64,000 nucleotides of DNA, taken from NCBI GenBank assembly GCA_035277145.1, contig DATELA010000103.1, positions 1-64,000 on the forward strand. Reading direction: 5' to 3'. Below, piece after piece: positions 51,724-60,841 of the stretch; within the stretch, counting starts at the first letter, position 1; each line of letters starts with the position of its first letter. Below the pieces are notes generated by a model. It saw only the letters and a program-made list of their open reading frames with translations. It was not told the DNA's origin and made no database searches. The position numbers were made by a program, and so were the translations under genes. Source of the DNA: DASRAP01 sp035277145. GTDB taxonomy: Bacteria; Gemmatimonadota; Gemmatimonadetes; Gemmatimonadales; Gemmatimonadaceae.

Positions 51724-51998
51724 GGCATCGGCGGCGGTAAGAACGCGCCTCCCAAATCCCAATGCCACGCATCGCGTCGCTCGCCCGTAAGTGGATCCTT
51801 GAGCGGCTTGAATTGCAGGCGCGTTTCGGCAAGTCCAACGCGACGCCCATACTCGAGCAACAGTTCACGATCGCTGGAGACCAAGTGCGCCATCGGTCGG
51901 CCGTACCAGACGTGTCGATGCATCCACAGACCGCCGGACATCGCGTGGATCATGCCATCGCGCCGCCGCGCGAACTCACGCCACGGCGGGGACGCCAC
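51639..51998 (-). CDS. Small DUF4031-like protein
   Basis: 119 residues from GTG 51998. The core (about residues 25-85) reads HRHVWYGRPMAHLVSSDRELLLEYGRRVGL and then AWHWDLGG; an HLVS block with a following aromatic/His block is like DUF4031, a family of unknown function. The C-terminal 30 residues are low-complexity and antisense to the end of permease 2, so translation may end in a disordered tail. Moderately likely to be real because the core is coherent and the gap before the pilin gene is otherwise unexplained. Confidence 0.45.
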   Translation of the reverse strand: MASPPWREFARRRDGMIHAMSGGLWMHRHVWYGRPMAHLVSSDRELLLEYGRRVGLAETRLQFKPLKDPLTGERRDAWHWDLGGAFLPPPMPQSSSANPSAAGERVRPANPASAKRVSK

Positions 51999-52013
51999 GT
52001 TAGCTGATTCGAA

Positions 52014-52394
52014 CTACTGGCAGGTAACGATGCCTTCGACGGTCGCGGGCGGAGCCGGCGCCACGTTTCCGTTGAACAGGGCGCAGGTCAACGGGAACGA
52101 CGTCGGGTGAGTGGCCTGTGCGGCCCAACCAAACGCCGTCGCGGCCGTAATGTTGACCGTCACGCCAGGCGACGTCTTGTAGCCGAGCAACGTCTGGTTG
52201 GTCGTGTACATGCCGGTCTCGAAGAGATAGGCCTCCTGCGCGGTCGCGAGATTGTGCAGGTCCGACTTCATGGACGCGGCAGCGGCCTTGCCCTTCGTAT
52301 TCTGAAATCGCGGAACGGCGATCGCGGCAAGAATGCCGATGATCACGACCACGATCAACAACTCAATGAGTGTGAAACCCTTGCGGCGTTCCAT
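52014..52394 (-). CDS. Type IV pilin-like prepilin
   Basis: 126 residues from ATG 52394. Short leader MERRKG, then the prepilin peptidase site G/FTLIELLIVVVIIGILAAIA with the conserved Glu at position +5 and the hydrophobic N-terminal helix. The globular part has YLFETGMYTT and two cysteines near the C-terminus (LTCALF and VTC) forming a likely disulfide loop. It could be a type IV pilus major pilin or a type II secretion pseudopilin; no assembly genes are nearby. Confidence 0.92.
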   Translation of the reverse strand: MERRKGFTLIELLIVVVIIGILAAIAVPRFQNTKGKAAAASMKSDLHNLATAQEAYLFETGMYTTNQTLLGYKTSPGVTVNITAATAFGWAAQATHPTSFPLTCALFNGNVAPAPPATVEGIVTCQ

Positions 52395-52637
52395 GCTTGT
52401 ATCCGGGAACGGGTCCGTAATCTGCATCACACGTACACAGAGACCACACCGTGACGATCTCTGCCGATCCAGTGACAGAAGCAATGCCGGGGCCCAACTT
52501 CGCCGTCTACGCGCAACCCATTACACAGGAAGAACTTAGACTGCGGGCTTCGACGCCCCGTTCAACCGTTCTTGCATTTCGATTCGCCTGAATTGTCGCA
52601 CTCCGCAACTCGGGCGCAAGTGGGCCGGAGCACAATG
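52395..52637. other. Intergenic region between polA and the pilin gene
   Basis: 243 bases with no gene, tRNA-like fold or clear terminator. A weak stem (CGGGGC/GCCCG around 52543-52558) after polA has no U-run. The promoter of the pilin gene must lie here, but I see no convincing sigma-70 or sigma-54 element. Confidence 0.4.
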
Positions 52638-55448
52638 CTATCCGTGCGCCTTTGCCTCGACCCAGTTGTTTCCAACACCGATATCGACGATCAAAGGAAC
52701 GCTGAGGTCAGCAGCCGACGTCATCGCATTTACGACGACGGGCTGCAGTGCAGGCAATTCCTCCCGTGCAACTTCGAACACGAGCTCGTCATGCACCTGA
52801 AGAAGCATCGCGCTCTGCATTCGTTGCGTGCGCATGCTGTCGGCGATCAACAACATCGCGCGCTTGATGAGATCGGCTGCTGAGCCCTGAATTGGAGAGT
52901 TCTGCGCGACGCGTTCGCCGAAAGCGCGAATGTTGAAATTGCGATCGCGCAATTCCGGGATGTAGCGGCGCCGGCCAAAGATTGTTTCGGTGTACCCTCG
53001 CTCGCGCGCCGTGGCCACGCACTCGTCGAGAAAGCGGCGAACACCCGCGAATCGTTCGAAGTACGTGTCAATGAACGCGCGCGCTTCGTCACCGCTGATA
53101 CGCAGTTGTCGCGAGAGCGAGAACGGCCCCTGCCCATAGATCGTCGCGAAGTTGATCGTTTTTGCGCGCGCGCGCATCTCCGGCACCACCGCGTCAATTG
53201 CTACACCGAAGATGACGGCGGCTGTTTGCCGGTGAATGTCACCGCCCGCGCGAAACGCTGACACGAATGCGGGATCCTGTGACAAGTGTGCGAGCAGTCG
53301 CAGCTCGATTTGCGAATAGTCTGCAGTCAGAAACGTCCAGCCAGCGCGCGGAACAAACCCACGTCGAATGTCGCGTCCGACCTCTGTGCGAATCGGAATG
53401 TTCTGCAGGTTCGGATCGCTCGACGACAAGCGCCCGGTCGCCGCCACGGTTTGCGAATACGATGTGTGCAAGCGCTGCGTGCGCGGGTTTACGAGCGTTG
53501 GCAGCGTGTCGATGTACGTACTCTCGAGCTTTGCCAGTTCGCGGAAGTCCATCAGCAGCACGGGCAGCGTGTGTCCCTCGTCGGCCAGTTCCTGCAGCAC
53601 CGTTGCGTCGGTGCTCGGACCCGTTGCAGTCCGCTTCTTAACGGGAAGTCCGAGCTTGTCGAACAGGATTTCGCGGAGTTCGTTGTTCGACTGAATGTTG
53701 AATTGCTGTCCCGCTTCCGCCCAGATGCGCTGTTCGACTTTCTCGCGTTCGGATCGGAACCGTGCTTTGAGGGACGCAAACCACTCGAGGTCGATTGCGA
53801 CGCCCGTCCATTCCATCTCCGCCAAAACGTCGAGGAGTGGAAGCTCGAGCTCGCGTAACAATGCGTCGAGTCGATGTTCCACAAGCTGCGGTGAGAGCAG
53901 CGCGTGCAGTCGGTGCACGTAGTCGACGTTGCCGCATGCGTAGTCACGGGCCGCTTCAACGCCGGCCTCTGCGAACGAGATTTGCGACTTGCCTTTGCCG
54001 CACAGCTGCTCGTGCGACATCAGCGTGTGGTGCAGCATCTCGAACGCAAGCGCATCAAGCGCGTGCGAGCGCCGGCCCGGATCGACGAGGTAACTCGCAA
54101 GCATGGTGTCAAACGAGATGCCACGCACATTCACGCCGGCGCGACGCAATACCAGAACATCGTGCTTTGCGTTGTGCGCCGTCTTTGACACGCTCGCGTC
54201 TTCAAAAAGTTCGACGAGCACGCGCAGCGAGGCATCGTTGAGCGGCGGCAGATTCGTCACCACAACTTCGTCGGTACCGAGCGCGAGCGTTTTCTGTGCG
54301 CCCGGTGCGCGGTGCGCGAGCGGGAGATAGAACGCTTCTCCGGGGCGTAGCGCGATCGCCAACGAAACAAGGTTCGCGCGCAACGGGCCCGCGACGATCG
54401 GTGCGCCCGGCTCTGGTTCCGTACCAACGGAGAACGCGAAACTGCCAGTGTCACGCACGCGTTGCACGAGCGTCGCAATGCCGGCCACCGAGTCGATCAC
54501 TCGATAGTCGACCGGTACTTCCGAAACGACCGCGACCGGTTGCTTGGTGACTTCGCCAAGCGGACGGGCGAGCGAGAAGAACTCGAGCTCCACGTAGAGC
54601 GCGCGCAGCGCAGCGACATCGGGCGACTGCAGCGCGAGCGCGTTGAGATCGAGATCGACACCGAGGTCGTCGCGCACCGTGACGAGCGATTTCGACATCG
54701 TAGCGTCTGCGGCGTGTTGTTCGAGTGCTGTGCGCGCGCGCGGCGGCGTGACGTCGGCAACGTGCGCGAGCAAATCTTCGATCGTTCCCCACCGCGCGAT
54801 CAACTCGCGCGCGCCCTTGTCACCGATGCCCTTGACGCCCGGCACGTTGTCGGATGAATCGCCAACGAGCGCGAGATAGTCAGGCACGCGCTCCGGTGGC
54901 ACGCCGAGTCGCTCGACGACTCCAGCTTCGTCGTACCACTTTTCAGTCGTGGCCCCCGGCTTCCCGTAGTAGGGATTGAGCACGCGAATCCCCGCGCCGA
55001 CCAGTTGTAGCAGGTCTTTGTCCGGCGAAACGACCACCACGTCCACGTCGGCGTGGTGCGCTTTTCGCGCGAGCGTCGCGATGACGTCGTCAGCTTCAAA
55101 GCCCGGGAGCCGGAGCAGTGGGATTTGATGCGCCTGGAGCAGCGCGCCAACACGTTCCACGCCGCGATCGAAGTCGGCCTTCTGTTCCGGTTCGAGCGCG
55201 ACGCGTGTGGCTTTGTACTCAGCGAATGTGACGTCGCGATTGGACAGCCCCGCATCGTGCACCCAGCCGAGGTAGTCCGGGGCATGTGATCGCCGGAGGC
55301 GATCGATGAAGTTGGCGATGCCCCACGGAATCGATGTGTTCTCGCCGCGCTTTGTCGTCATCGGCTTCGCACCCACCGCGTGAAATGCGCGGTACACCAG
55401 TGCGTAGCCGTCGACAAGAAACAACCGTTTTCGCGTGGGAGCGCTCAT
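52638..55448 (-). CDS. polA: DNA polymerase I
   Basis: 936 residues. 5' nuclease domain (about 1-300: LFLVDGYALVYRAFHA, GFEADDVIATLA, SPDKDLLQLV, VPGVKGIGDKGA). Polymerase domain (about 530-936) with motif A DYSQIELRLLAHLS, motif B RARAKTINFATIYG and motif C QVHDELVFE. The 3'-5' exonuclease-like domain between them is degenerate: where Klenow has DTE the sequence is SVG (FAFSVGTE), and YAAED reads YACGN. Only the Asp of HNAKHDVLVL is kept. Proofreading is therefore probably lost. Confidence 0.96.
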   Translation of the reverse strand: MSAPTRKRLFLVDGYALVYRAFHAVGAKPMTTKRGENTSIPWGIANFIDRLRRSHAPDYLGWVHDAGLSNRDVTFAEYKATRVALEPEQKADFDRGVERVGALLQAHQIPLLRLPGFEADDVIATLARKAHHADVDVVVVSPDKDLLQLVGAGIRVLNPYYGKPGATTEKWYDEAGVVERLGVPPERVPDYLALVGDSSDNVPGVKGIGDKGARELIARWGTIEDLLAHVADVTPPRARTALEQHAADATMSKSLVTVRDDLGVDLDLNALALQSPDVAALRALYVELEFFSLARPLGEVTKQPVAVVSEVPVDYRVIDSVAGIATLVQRVRDTGSFAFSVGTEPEPGAPIVAGPLRANLVSLAIALRPGEAFYLPLAHRAPGAQKTLALGTDEVVVTNLPPLNDASLRVLVELFEDASVSKTAHNAKHDVLVLRRAGVNVRGISFDTMLASYLVDPGRRSHALDALAFEMLHHTLMSHEQLCGKGKSQISFAEAGVEAARDYACGNVDYVHRLHALLSPQLVEHRLDALLRELELPLLDVLAEMEWTGVAIDLEWFASLKARFRSEREKVEQRIWAEAGQQFNIQSNNELREILFDKLGLPVKKRTATGPSTDATVLQELADEGHTLPVLLMDFRELAKLESTYIDTLPTLVNPRTQRLHTSYSQTVAATGRLSSSDPNLQNIPIRTEVGRDIRRGFVPRAGWTFLTADYSQIELRLLAHLSQDPAFVSAFRAGGDIHRQTAAVIFGVAIDAVVPEMRARAKTINFATIYGQGPFSLSRQLRISGDEARAFIDTYFERFAGVRRFLDECVATARERGYTETIFGRRRYIPELRDRNFNIRAFGERVAQNSPIQGSAADLIKRAMLLIADSMRTQRMQSAMLLQVHDELVFEVAREELPALQPVVVNAMTSAADLSVPLIVDIGVGNNWVEAKAHG

Positions 55449-55498
55449 TTCGGGAAACTTGCGCGCGGCGCGAGCCGCCGGAAGCGCGGTTCAAAAGC

Positions 55499-55535
55499 CG
55501 ACGCGCGACCGCACCATCAGTGCGGTCGCGCGTCG
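55499..55535 (-). terminator. Intrinsic terminator after the second cold-shock gene
   Basis: 16-bp perfect stem: CGACGCGCGACCGCAC (55499-55514), loop of five, GTGCGGTCGCGCGTCG (55520-55535). Read on minus it is followed by GCTTTTG. It separates csp from polA, which is read in the same direction. Confidence 0.8.
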
Positions 55536-55555
55536 TGTGCATCCGTGCCTGCAGG

Positions 55556-55765
55556 TCAGGACGGCAGCACGTTCACATGATCAGCGGCCAATCCGTTTGA
55601 ACCCGTCGGTTTGACTTCAAACTCGACCGACTGCCCTTCGATGAGCGTCTTGAACCCTTCCATTTCGATGGACGAGAAGTGCACGAACACATCATCGCCG
55701 CTTTCTTGCGCGATGAAGCCGTAGCCTTTCGCGTCGTTGAACCATTTGACCCTGCCCTTGGCCAT
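55556..55765 (-). CDS. Cold-shock domain protein (second copy)
   Basis: 69 residues, cold-shock domain with GRVKWFNDAKGYGFI (RNP1) and DDVFVHFSSIEM (RNP2). AGGAGG lies 9 bases ahead of ATG. It shares the fold but only about half of its residues with the copy at 22412-22627, so the two are old paralogues. A perfect TTGACA -35 (complement of 55848-55853) with a weak -10 is 60-90 bases upstream. Confidence 0.95.
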   Translation of the reverse strand: MAKGRVKWFNDAKGYGFIAQESGDDVFVHFSSIEMEGFKTLIEGQSVEFEVKPTGSNGLAADHVNVLPS

Positions 55766-55824
55766 CGGTGTCGCCTCCTGAAAGAGCTTTCTCCGCCGGC
55801 GACGGCGGGTGCGCGCGTATCAAC

Positions 55825-55853
55825 GAAATGCGATGGTCTGGCCGGTCTGTCAA
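55825..55853 (-). promoter_or_regulatory. Candidate promoter of the second cold-shock gene
   Basis: Minus strand: -35 TTGACA, a perfect match (complement of 55848-55853), spacer 17, -10 CATTTC (weak, complement of 55825-55830). The -35 overlaps the stop codon of the upstream lipoprotein gene. Confidence 0.4.
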
Positions 55854-57268
55854 TAGTGGGGCCCGCTGCCCCCGGCGGTGCGGCGCGATGCCAGCGCCCT
55901 GACCTGAGCGAGCGACGCCGGCGTGAGGCGCCACTGATTGGCGGACGTGCTGATGAACTCGACGACGAGGTTCATTCCCAAATACTGCCACAGGATGGAG
56001 CGACCCCGCTGGCGCACATCGCTCATGGGCGGATCTATCACCCCGTCGGGTTCACCCATCAGCAGAAACACCATGCCACGGTCCGTGCGCCACCCGGGAC
56101 GATCCTCGCGGAATTCCTGATTCGCGCGACGGAGTCTCGTCATGTACGTCTGCAGTCCTTCGTTCACCGGTGTGCTCGGGATCGTGTCTGTGTCGCGAAT
56201 GAACGCGGCCCACGCAGCTTCGCGGCCGAACGGCGATGCCTTCGCCAGTACGTCGAGCTGCTGCGGCGACGCGAAATACTGGAGATACGACACGACGTCG
56301 GCGTGCGTGGCGACCGGGATCTCGTCAGCGAGTGCCACAAACACGGTTGTGCGCGTCGCGTCGGAGTCCCCGATGGGCGAAGCAGTGATAGTTGCGACGC
56401 CTGGCGTCAGCCGACGCACCGGAACGCGCGTGACGCCGGCAGCGACCCCTGTGCCGGTCATCGGAACAGTATCGACCCAGACGGCAGTCCCGTCGACGAG
56501 CGCCGAAACCTCCATCGGCCGTGGCGACGACGACGAATACGACTCGACGTACACCATCAGGACGGAATCGCGACCGTATACAGCCGCGCCGCGTGGATTC
56601 ACGAGGACGCGCGCGACGGAATCGCGACTCGCCCGGAGCGCGCCGTCGTAGACCGGGATCGGCGCCGTCATACCGCCGTCCGAAAACGATGGCACGCGCA
56701 CTGCAGTTTCTGTTGTCCCTGTCTTTCCACTCCCGTCGTCCCGAACCGAAACGCTGAGGGTGTACTCGCCGGGCGCTACCGTGATCGCTTGCTGGAAAAT
56801 GACACTCTCGTCGAGGCGACTGGCTTCGCGTATCGTCGCCACGCGAACCGGCTCGCTCGCGGCGAGCGTCGCGACCAACGCGCCTCCTCGCCGCAAAACC
56901 AGCGTGACCGAATAGTCTGCCCGGTTACCCTCGCCCTCGCGGCGAAAGGTCAACGCGTCAGTCGCGATTCCCAGGCCAACGAGCGCCACAACGGAGTCGG
57001 CCGTTTTTCCGGCGAGAAAGCGCACGGAGCCGGCGAAAGGCATAGGTGCGCCATGCGCGATCAGACCCGATCCGCGGAGTAAATCGAGCGCGTCGTTTGG
57101 TGGGGTCGGGGTGGCGACCCGCGGCGGGGTGGCCGCACCGGTCGTGGGCTCGGGGCCGGTCGTTGGACGCGACCCGAGCTGTACGCCACCACAACCGATG
57201 AGGACCAACAGCGCGATCGCCGCCGTCAAGGCACGCTCGCGCGGTCCAAGTACGAAAGAGGACGTCAC
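55850..57268 (-). CDS. GWxTD domain lipoprotein
   Basis: 472 residues from GTG 57268, chosen so that a lipoprotein signal results (lipobox LIGC, about Cys26); ATG 57328 gives 20 more. A Thr/Pro linker follows, then beta-rich domains, and at the C-terminus the GWxTD domain (GWRTDRGMVFLLMGEPDGV, then a strand LWQYLGMNLVVEF). GWxTD proteins are known from Bacteroidota, Acidobacteriota and Gemmatimonadota; the function is unknown. It is divergent from the Ser/Thr kinase gene. Confidence 0.8.
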   Translation of the reverse strand: MTSSFVLGPRERALTAAIALLVLIGCGGVQLGSRPTTGPEPTTGAATPPRVATPTPPNDALDLLRGSGLIAHGAPMPFAGSVRFLAGKTADSVVALVGLGIATDALTFRREGEGNRADYSVTLVLRRGGALVATLAASEPVRVATIREASRLDESVIFQQAITVAPGEYTLSVSVRDDGSGKTGTTETAVRVPSFSDGGMTAPIPVYDGALRASRDSVARVLVNPRGAAVYGRDSVLMVYVESYSSSSPRPMEVSALVDGTAVWVDTVPMTGTGVAAGVTRVPVRRLTPGVATITASPIGDSDATRTTVFVALADEIPVATHADVVSYLQYFASPQQLDVLAKASPFGREAAWAAFIRDTDTIPSTPVNEGLQTYMTRLRRANQEFREDRPGWRTDRGMVFLLMGEPDGVIDPPMSDVRQRGRSILWQYLGMNLVVEFISTSANQWRLTPASLAQVRALASRRTAGGSGPHY

Positions 57269-57343
57269 GCTGCAGTCTGCTACCCCAGACGGGTTCACCT
57301 GATCGCGCTTGTAGTGCCCACGTTCCATCGTTAGTATCGCGCC

Positions 57344-58252
57344 GTGTCGCGAGAGTCGCTTTTGGGTAGCGAGGTCGCAGGGTACACGCTCCAATCGCTG
57401 GTTGGCGAGGGGGGTACCGCGACCGTCTACCGTGCTCAACATCCTGCACACGGCGTTGTCGCCGTCAAGGTGCTTCGCGAGCGGCTGCGACAGGACAAGA
57501 CTGCAGTCACTCGGTTTCTGCGTGAAGCGCAGTTCGGAACTCGCGTCACGCACCCGAACGTGGTGCGCACGATCGAGATCGGTGAGGCCAAGCCGGGCCT
57601 GCACTTTCTCGCGATCGAATGGGCGACGGGTGAGATCCTCGAGAAGTACGCCAAGCGCCGCGCGCCGCTCCCGCCAGACGAAGTAGTTGCCATCGTCAAA
57701 CAGATCGCCGACGCGGTGGCCGCTGCGCACGCGGTTGGCATCGTGCACCGCGACCTTAAGCCGGAAAACCTGATGTACGACCCGGAATCGCGCAACGTCA
57801 AGTTGCTCGACTTCGGGATTGCCGCATCGACCGACGCCACCGCCGACGAGCGGCTCACGCGCGCCGGGTTTTTTGTCGGCACGCTGATGTACGTCGCGCC
57901 AGAGGCGCTCAGTGGCGAAATGGTGGGTCCCGCCGCGGACCAGTACAGCCTCGCGACCATTGCCTACTACTTGTTGGCAGGCGCTCTGCCCTACACCGCG
58001 CGTAACCCGCGCGAAATGTTCACGCAACTGTTGTCGCAGCCGCCGATTCCGCTGAACAAAGCAAAACCGAATCTCAAGTTTTCGGACGCGATGGAATCGG
58101 TCATCATGAAAGCGCTGAGCAAAGCGCCCGGTGACCGCTATCCCGATGTGCGCGCGTTCGCGCAGGCGCTCGAAGCGGCGCTCACCGCGGCGCCACAGGA
58201 GACTGGTGGCCTCGTGTCGAAGCTGAAGGGTTTGTTCGGCGGGCGCGCCTAG
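57344..58252 (+). CDS. Ser/Thr protein kinase (Hanks type), soluble
   Basis: 302 residues from GTG 57344. Complete kinase domain: glycine loop VGEGGTATV (20-28), Lys42 in VAVKVL, catalytic HRDLKPEN with Asp137, DFG with Asp156, GTLMYVAPE (activation and APE motif). There is no membrane helix or sensor domain after it; the last 30 residues are a short tail (GGLVSKLKGLFGG), possibly amphipathic. Substrates unknown. Confidence 0.95.
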   Translation: MSRESLLGSEVAGYTLQSLVGEGGTATVYRAQHPAHGVVAVKVLRERLRQDKTAVTRFLREAQFGTRVTHPNVVRTIEIGEAKPGLHFLAIEWATGEILEKYAKRRAPLPPDEVVAIVKQIADAVAAAHAVGIVHRDLKPENLMYDPESRNVKLLDFGIAASTDATADERLTRAGFFVGTLMYVAPEALSGEMVGPAADQYSLATIAYYLLAGALPYTARNPREMFTQLLSQPPIPLNKAKPNLKFSDAMESVIMKALSKAPGDRYPDVRAFAQALEAALTAAPQETGGLVSKLKGLFGGRA

Positions 58253-58261
58253 CGTCGTCGC

Positions 58262-59293
58262 CTATACCGGCGCCGCGAGGTCGCGCGGATCGACCGGCAA
58301 CCACAGTGTAAACGTCGAGCCTTTTGCAGGAACGCTCTCGAGTGTGAGATCGCCGCCGAGTAGCTGGGCGAGGCGACGCGAAATCGAGAGTCCGAGTCCG
58401 GTGCCGCGGCGCATCGAATCGCCTCGCGGCCCCGCGTTGACCTGCTCGAATTCATCGAACACGCGCTCCTGGTCCTCCGGCGCGATGCCCACTCCGGTGT
58501 CGTGCACAGAGAGCGCGATCCACACACCATGCGCTGCGGGCAATCTGGATGGTAGCGTCGAACGATCCGCTGCCGAGCGCGACGCGTCGAAGAGTTTCGC
58601 GCGCACGGCGACCGTGCCCTGCGGCGTGTACTTGATAGCGTTGCCGAGCAAGTTGACCAGGATTTGCCGAAGGTGCGTCGGATCTGTTCGCACACGAGGC
58701 AGCGTCGCACCGACGCCGAGCGACAGCGACAGCGATTTCGCGGTCACGAGTGGCTCCATTTCACTCGCCACGTCGAGCACAAACAGGCGCAACGCAACAG
58801 GCTCAGCGTGCACTTCCATGCGCGCGGCGGCGAGCTTCGACAAATCGAGAATGTCGTCGACCAGCTCGCGCAAATGGTTGGCGCTGGCTTCGATGCGTTC
58901 GACCGGACCCGCCTGTCGCGCGCCGAGTTCGCCGTACGCACCTTCGCGCAACATTTCGACAAAGCCGACGATTGCGGCGAGCGGCGTTCTCAGCTCATGC
59001 GACACGTTGGCAAGAAACTCGCCCTTCGCGCGATTCGCGCGCGCCAGCTCGGACGCAAGTTGCTCGAGCATGGCAGTCCGCTCTGCAAGGAAACGCGCTT
59101 GCCGCCGCGCCTCGAGCCGCTCCATGACCAACGCAGACAAGGCGAGCACCGCGAGTAACCAGATGGCAGCCACCACGCCGGTGTGCGCACCGCGGCCGGA
59201 CGCGAACAGGCCGAACGCCGTCGCCCCCACGATCGCGACGACAAAGCCGACGGACCTGCGGCGCAGCGCGCCGCGCGTTGACGTCGTGCGCAT
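58262..59293 (-). CDS. Membrane sensor histidine kinase
   Basis: 343 residues. Two membrane helices (about 14-33 and 38-58) with hardly any loop between them, a short coiled coil, then the HisKA dimerisation domain with the phosphate-accepting His in FLANVSHELRTPL (about residue 99). The HATPase domain has NLLGNAIKYT, DTGVGIAPED and GTGLGLSISRRL. No response regulator is adjacent, so it is an orphan. It converges on the kinase gene. Confidence 0.94.
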   Translation of the reverse strand: MRTTSTRGALRRRSVGFVVAIVGATAFGLFASGRGAHTGVVAAIWLLAVLALSALVMERLEARRQARFLAERTAMLEQLASELARANRAKGEFLANVSHELRTPLAAIVGFVEMLREGAYGELGARQAGPVERIEASANHLRELVDDILDLSKLAAARMEVHAEPVALRLFVLDVASEMEPLVTAKSLSLSLGVGATLPRVRTDPTHLRQILVNLLGNAIKYTPQGTVAVRAKLFDASRSAADRSTLPSRLPAAHGVWIALSVHDTGVGIAPEDQERVFDEFEQVNAGPRGDSMRRGTGLGLSISRRLAQLLGGDLTLESVPAKGSTFTLWLPVDPRDLAAPV

Positions 59294-59314
59294 CAGGCGG
59301 GCAGCTTTCGCTCG

Positions 59315-59866
59315 GTGACAGACCTCGAACAGCTGATTGCGTTACTCGCGGCGCAAAGCGTCAAGCGCGGAGACTTCGTCTTGTCGTCCGGCCGTCGTTC
59401 CGATTTGTACGTCGATGCACGGATGACGACCATGCACCCGCGCGGCCTTGCGCTCATCGGCCCGCTCGGATTGGCCGCGATGTCCGCTGCCGGCTGGGAC
59501 GCCGAAAGCGTTGGTGGGTTGACGCTGGGCGCCGATCCGATCGCATACGCTATCGCGTACGCCTCCGCGATCGCTGGACGACCCATTCGCGCGTTCACGG
59601 TCCGGAAGGAAGCGAAAACACACGGAACGGGCAAGCGCATCGAAGGCCCATTTCAGTCAGGCGATCGCGTTGTGGTGATCGAAGACTCCGTGACGAGCGG
59701 CGCGTCGGCGCTCAACGCCGTTGCCGCGGTGCGCGCGCAAGGGGGCCGCGTGCTTGGCGTGCTCGCGCTTGTCGACCGCGAAGAGGGCGGCCGCAAGGCG
59801 ATCGAGGCTGAAGGAGTTTCGCTTCAGACTCTGGTTACACGCGCACAATTATTGGCGCACAGCTAG
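59315..59866 (+). CDS. pyrE: Orotate phosphoribosyltransferase
   Basis: 183 residues from GTG 59315. It makes OMP from orotate and PRPP. FVLSSGRRSDLYVDAR, GLTLGADPIAYA, VRKEAKTHGTGKRIEG (mobile loop) and the PRPP motif VVVIEDSVTSGAS are diagnostic. It is divergent from the histidine kinase gene by 21 bp and stands without other pyr genes. Confidence 0.95.
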   Translation: MTDLEQLIALLAAQSVKRGDFVLSSGRRSDLYVDARMTTMHPRGLALIGPLGLAAMSAAGWDAESVGGLTLGADPIAYAIAYASAIAGRPIRAFTVRKEAKTHGTGKRIEGPFQSGDRVVVIEDSVTSGASALNAVAAVRAQGGRVLGVLALVDREEGGRKAIEAEGVSLQTLVTRAQLLAHS

Positions 59867-59875
59867 CAGCCCGCG

Positions 59876-60733
59876 CTAGGAGCCCGGCGCAAGCGGGTGC
59901 AATTCGGAGAAGCGGGCGCGATACGGCGCGATGAGTTCTGCACGAAACCGCTCGAGCATGCCCTCGCCGTCGTAGCGGTTGCGGAACGCCTTCGCGGACA
60001 TCCCCAGCAGCAGACGGACGTGGCGTCCGAAGCTCTGTGGCGATGAGTATTCGAGCTGGTTCGCGATGACGGCGATCGAAACGCCCGGATTCTCGAAGAG
60101 CTTTGCGGCGCGCATCAGGCGCACGTAGGCGAGGTACCGTTTCGGCGTCGGGAAACCGAGGCGCATGAACCTGCTCACGAGTGTGCTGGGTTGAACGTCG
60201 AGGCGACGGCATAGGTCGCGAACCGTCGCGATGCTGCGCGCTTCGCGGAGCAGTGTTTCGAAAAACAGCCAGCAGTCATCCGTCACACCGGCGAGATCGA
60301 CAGCAAGCCGCGCAAGCGCGAGTCGCTCGATCTCACCTATTGCTTCGTTGCGCAGCACCTCGCGGAGTTCGGTCCATCCATTCGATGTGCGCACGTCGAC
60401 CAACGTGCGCACGCCGCTGCGACCGAGCGCGAGCACCGTTTGCGCGGCCGCTGTTTCGCTCGAGGTGAGCAGCGCGACCGCCGGTGCTTGCGGAAACTCA
60501 CGCACAACCGACGCGAGCCGCGTCGTTTCGCTGGCGCCGCACCGCGCGACGGAAAGAACGATCGCTTCGGCGCGTTGCTCGCGAAGGTCGCGGACCGCGT
60601 CGTCGAGGCGCTCGCGGTGCAGCGCACGATAGAATCCCGCGCCCACCGCATCGACACGCGGGCGTTCGGTAGGATGCAGGAGCGTTGTGACCGTTGGGCC
60701 TTCGCGCGCGCCGCCAGTGCGAGATCGCGTCAT
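59876..60733 (-). CDS. AraC-type regulator with receiver-like N-domain
   Basis: 285 residues from ATG 60733. The N-terminal 130 residues alternate strands and helices like a response-regulator receiver (AIVLSVARCG, PAVALLTSS), but no phosphorylatable Asp in the right place is evident. The C-terminal part (about 180-265) is an AraC-type double HTH: TVRDLCRRLDVQPSTLVSRF, then VSIAVIANQLEYSSPQSFGRHVRLLLGMSAKAFRNR. Signal and targets unknown. It lies between pyrE (convergent) and rnpB (divergent). Confidence 0.8.
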   Translation of the reverse strand: MTRSRTGGAREGPTVTTLLHPTERPRVDAVGAGFYRALHRERLDDAVRDLREQRAEAIVLSVARCGASETTRLASVVREFPQAPAVALLTSSETAAAQTVLALGRSGVRTLVDVRTSNGWTELREVLRNEAIGEIERLALARLAVDLAGVTDDCWLFFETLLREARSIATVRDLCRRLDVQPSTLVSRFMRLGFPTPKRYLAYVRLMRAAKLFENPGVSIAVIANQLEYSSPQSFGRHVRLLLGMSAKAFRNRYDGEGMLERFRAELIAPYRARFSELHPLAPGS

Positions 60734-60806
60734 GAACCACCATCTGGTGTAGGACGGCACCAAGTATTCGCGCGCGCGTCACCGGAGCGTCACTGAATAC
60801 GCTTCG

Positions 60807-60835
60807 CTGACGCCACCGACCCGACCAGTTATGTT
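60807..60835 (+). promoter_or_regulatory. Candidate rnpB promoter
   Basis: -35 CTGACG (60807-60812), 17-base spacer, -10 TATGTT (60830-60835). The predicted start at about 60842 is the first base of the P1-extension stem of the RNase P RNA. Confidence 0.55.
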
Positions 60836-60841
60836 TCGCCC

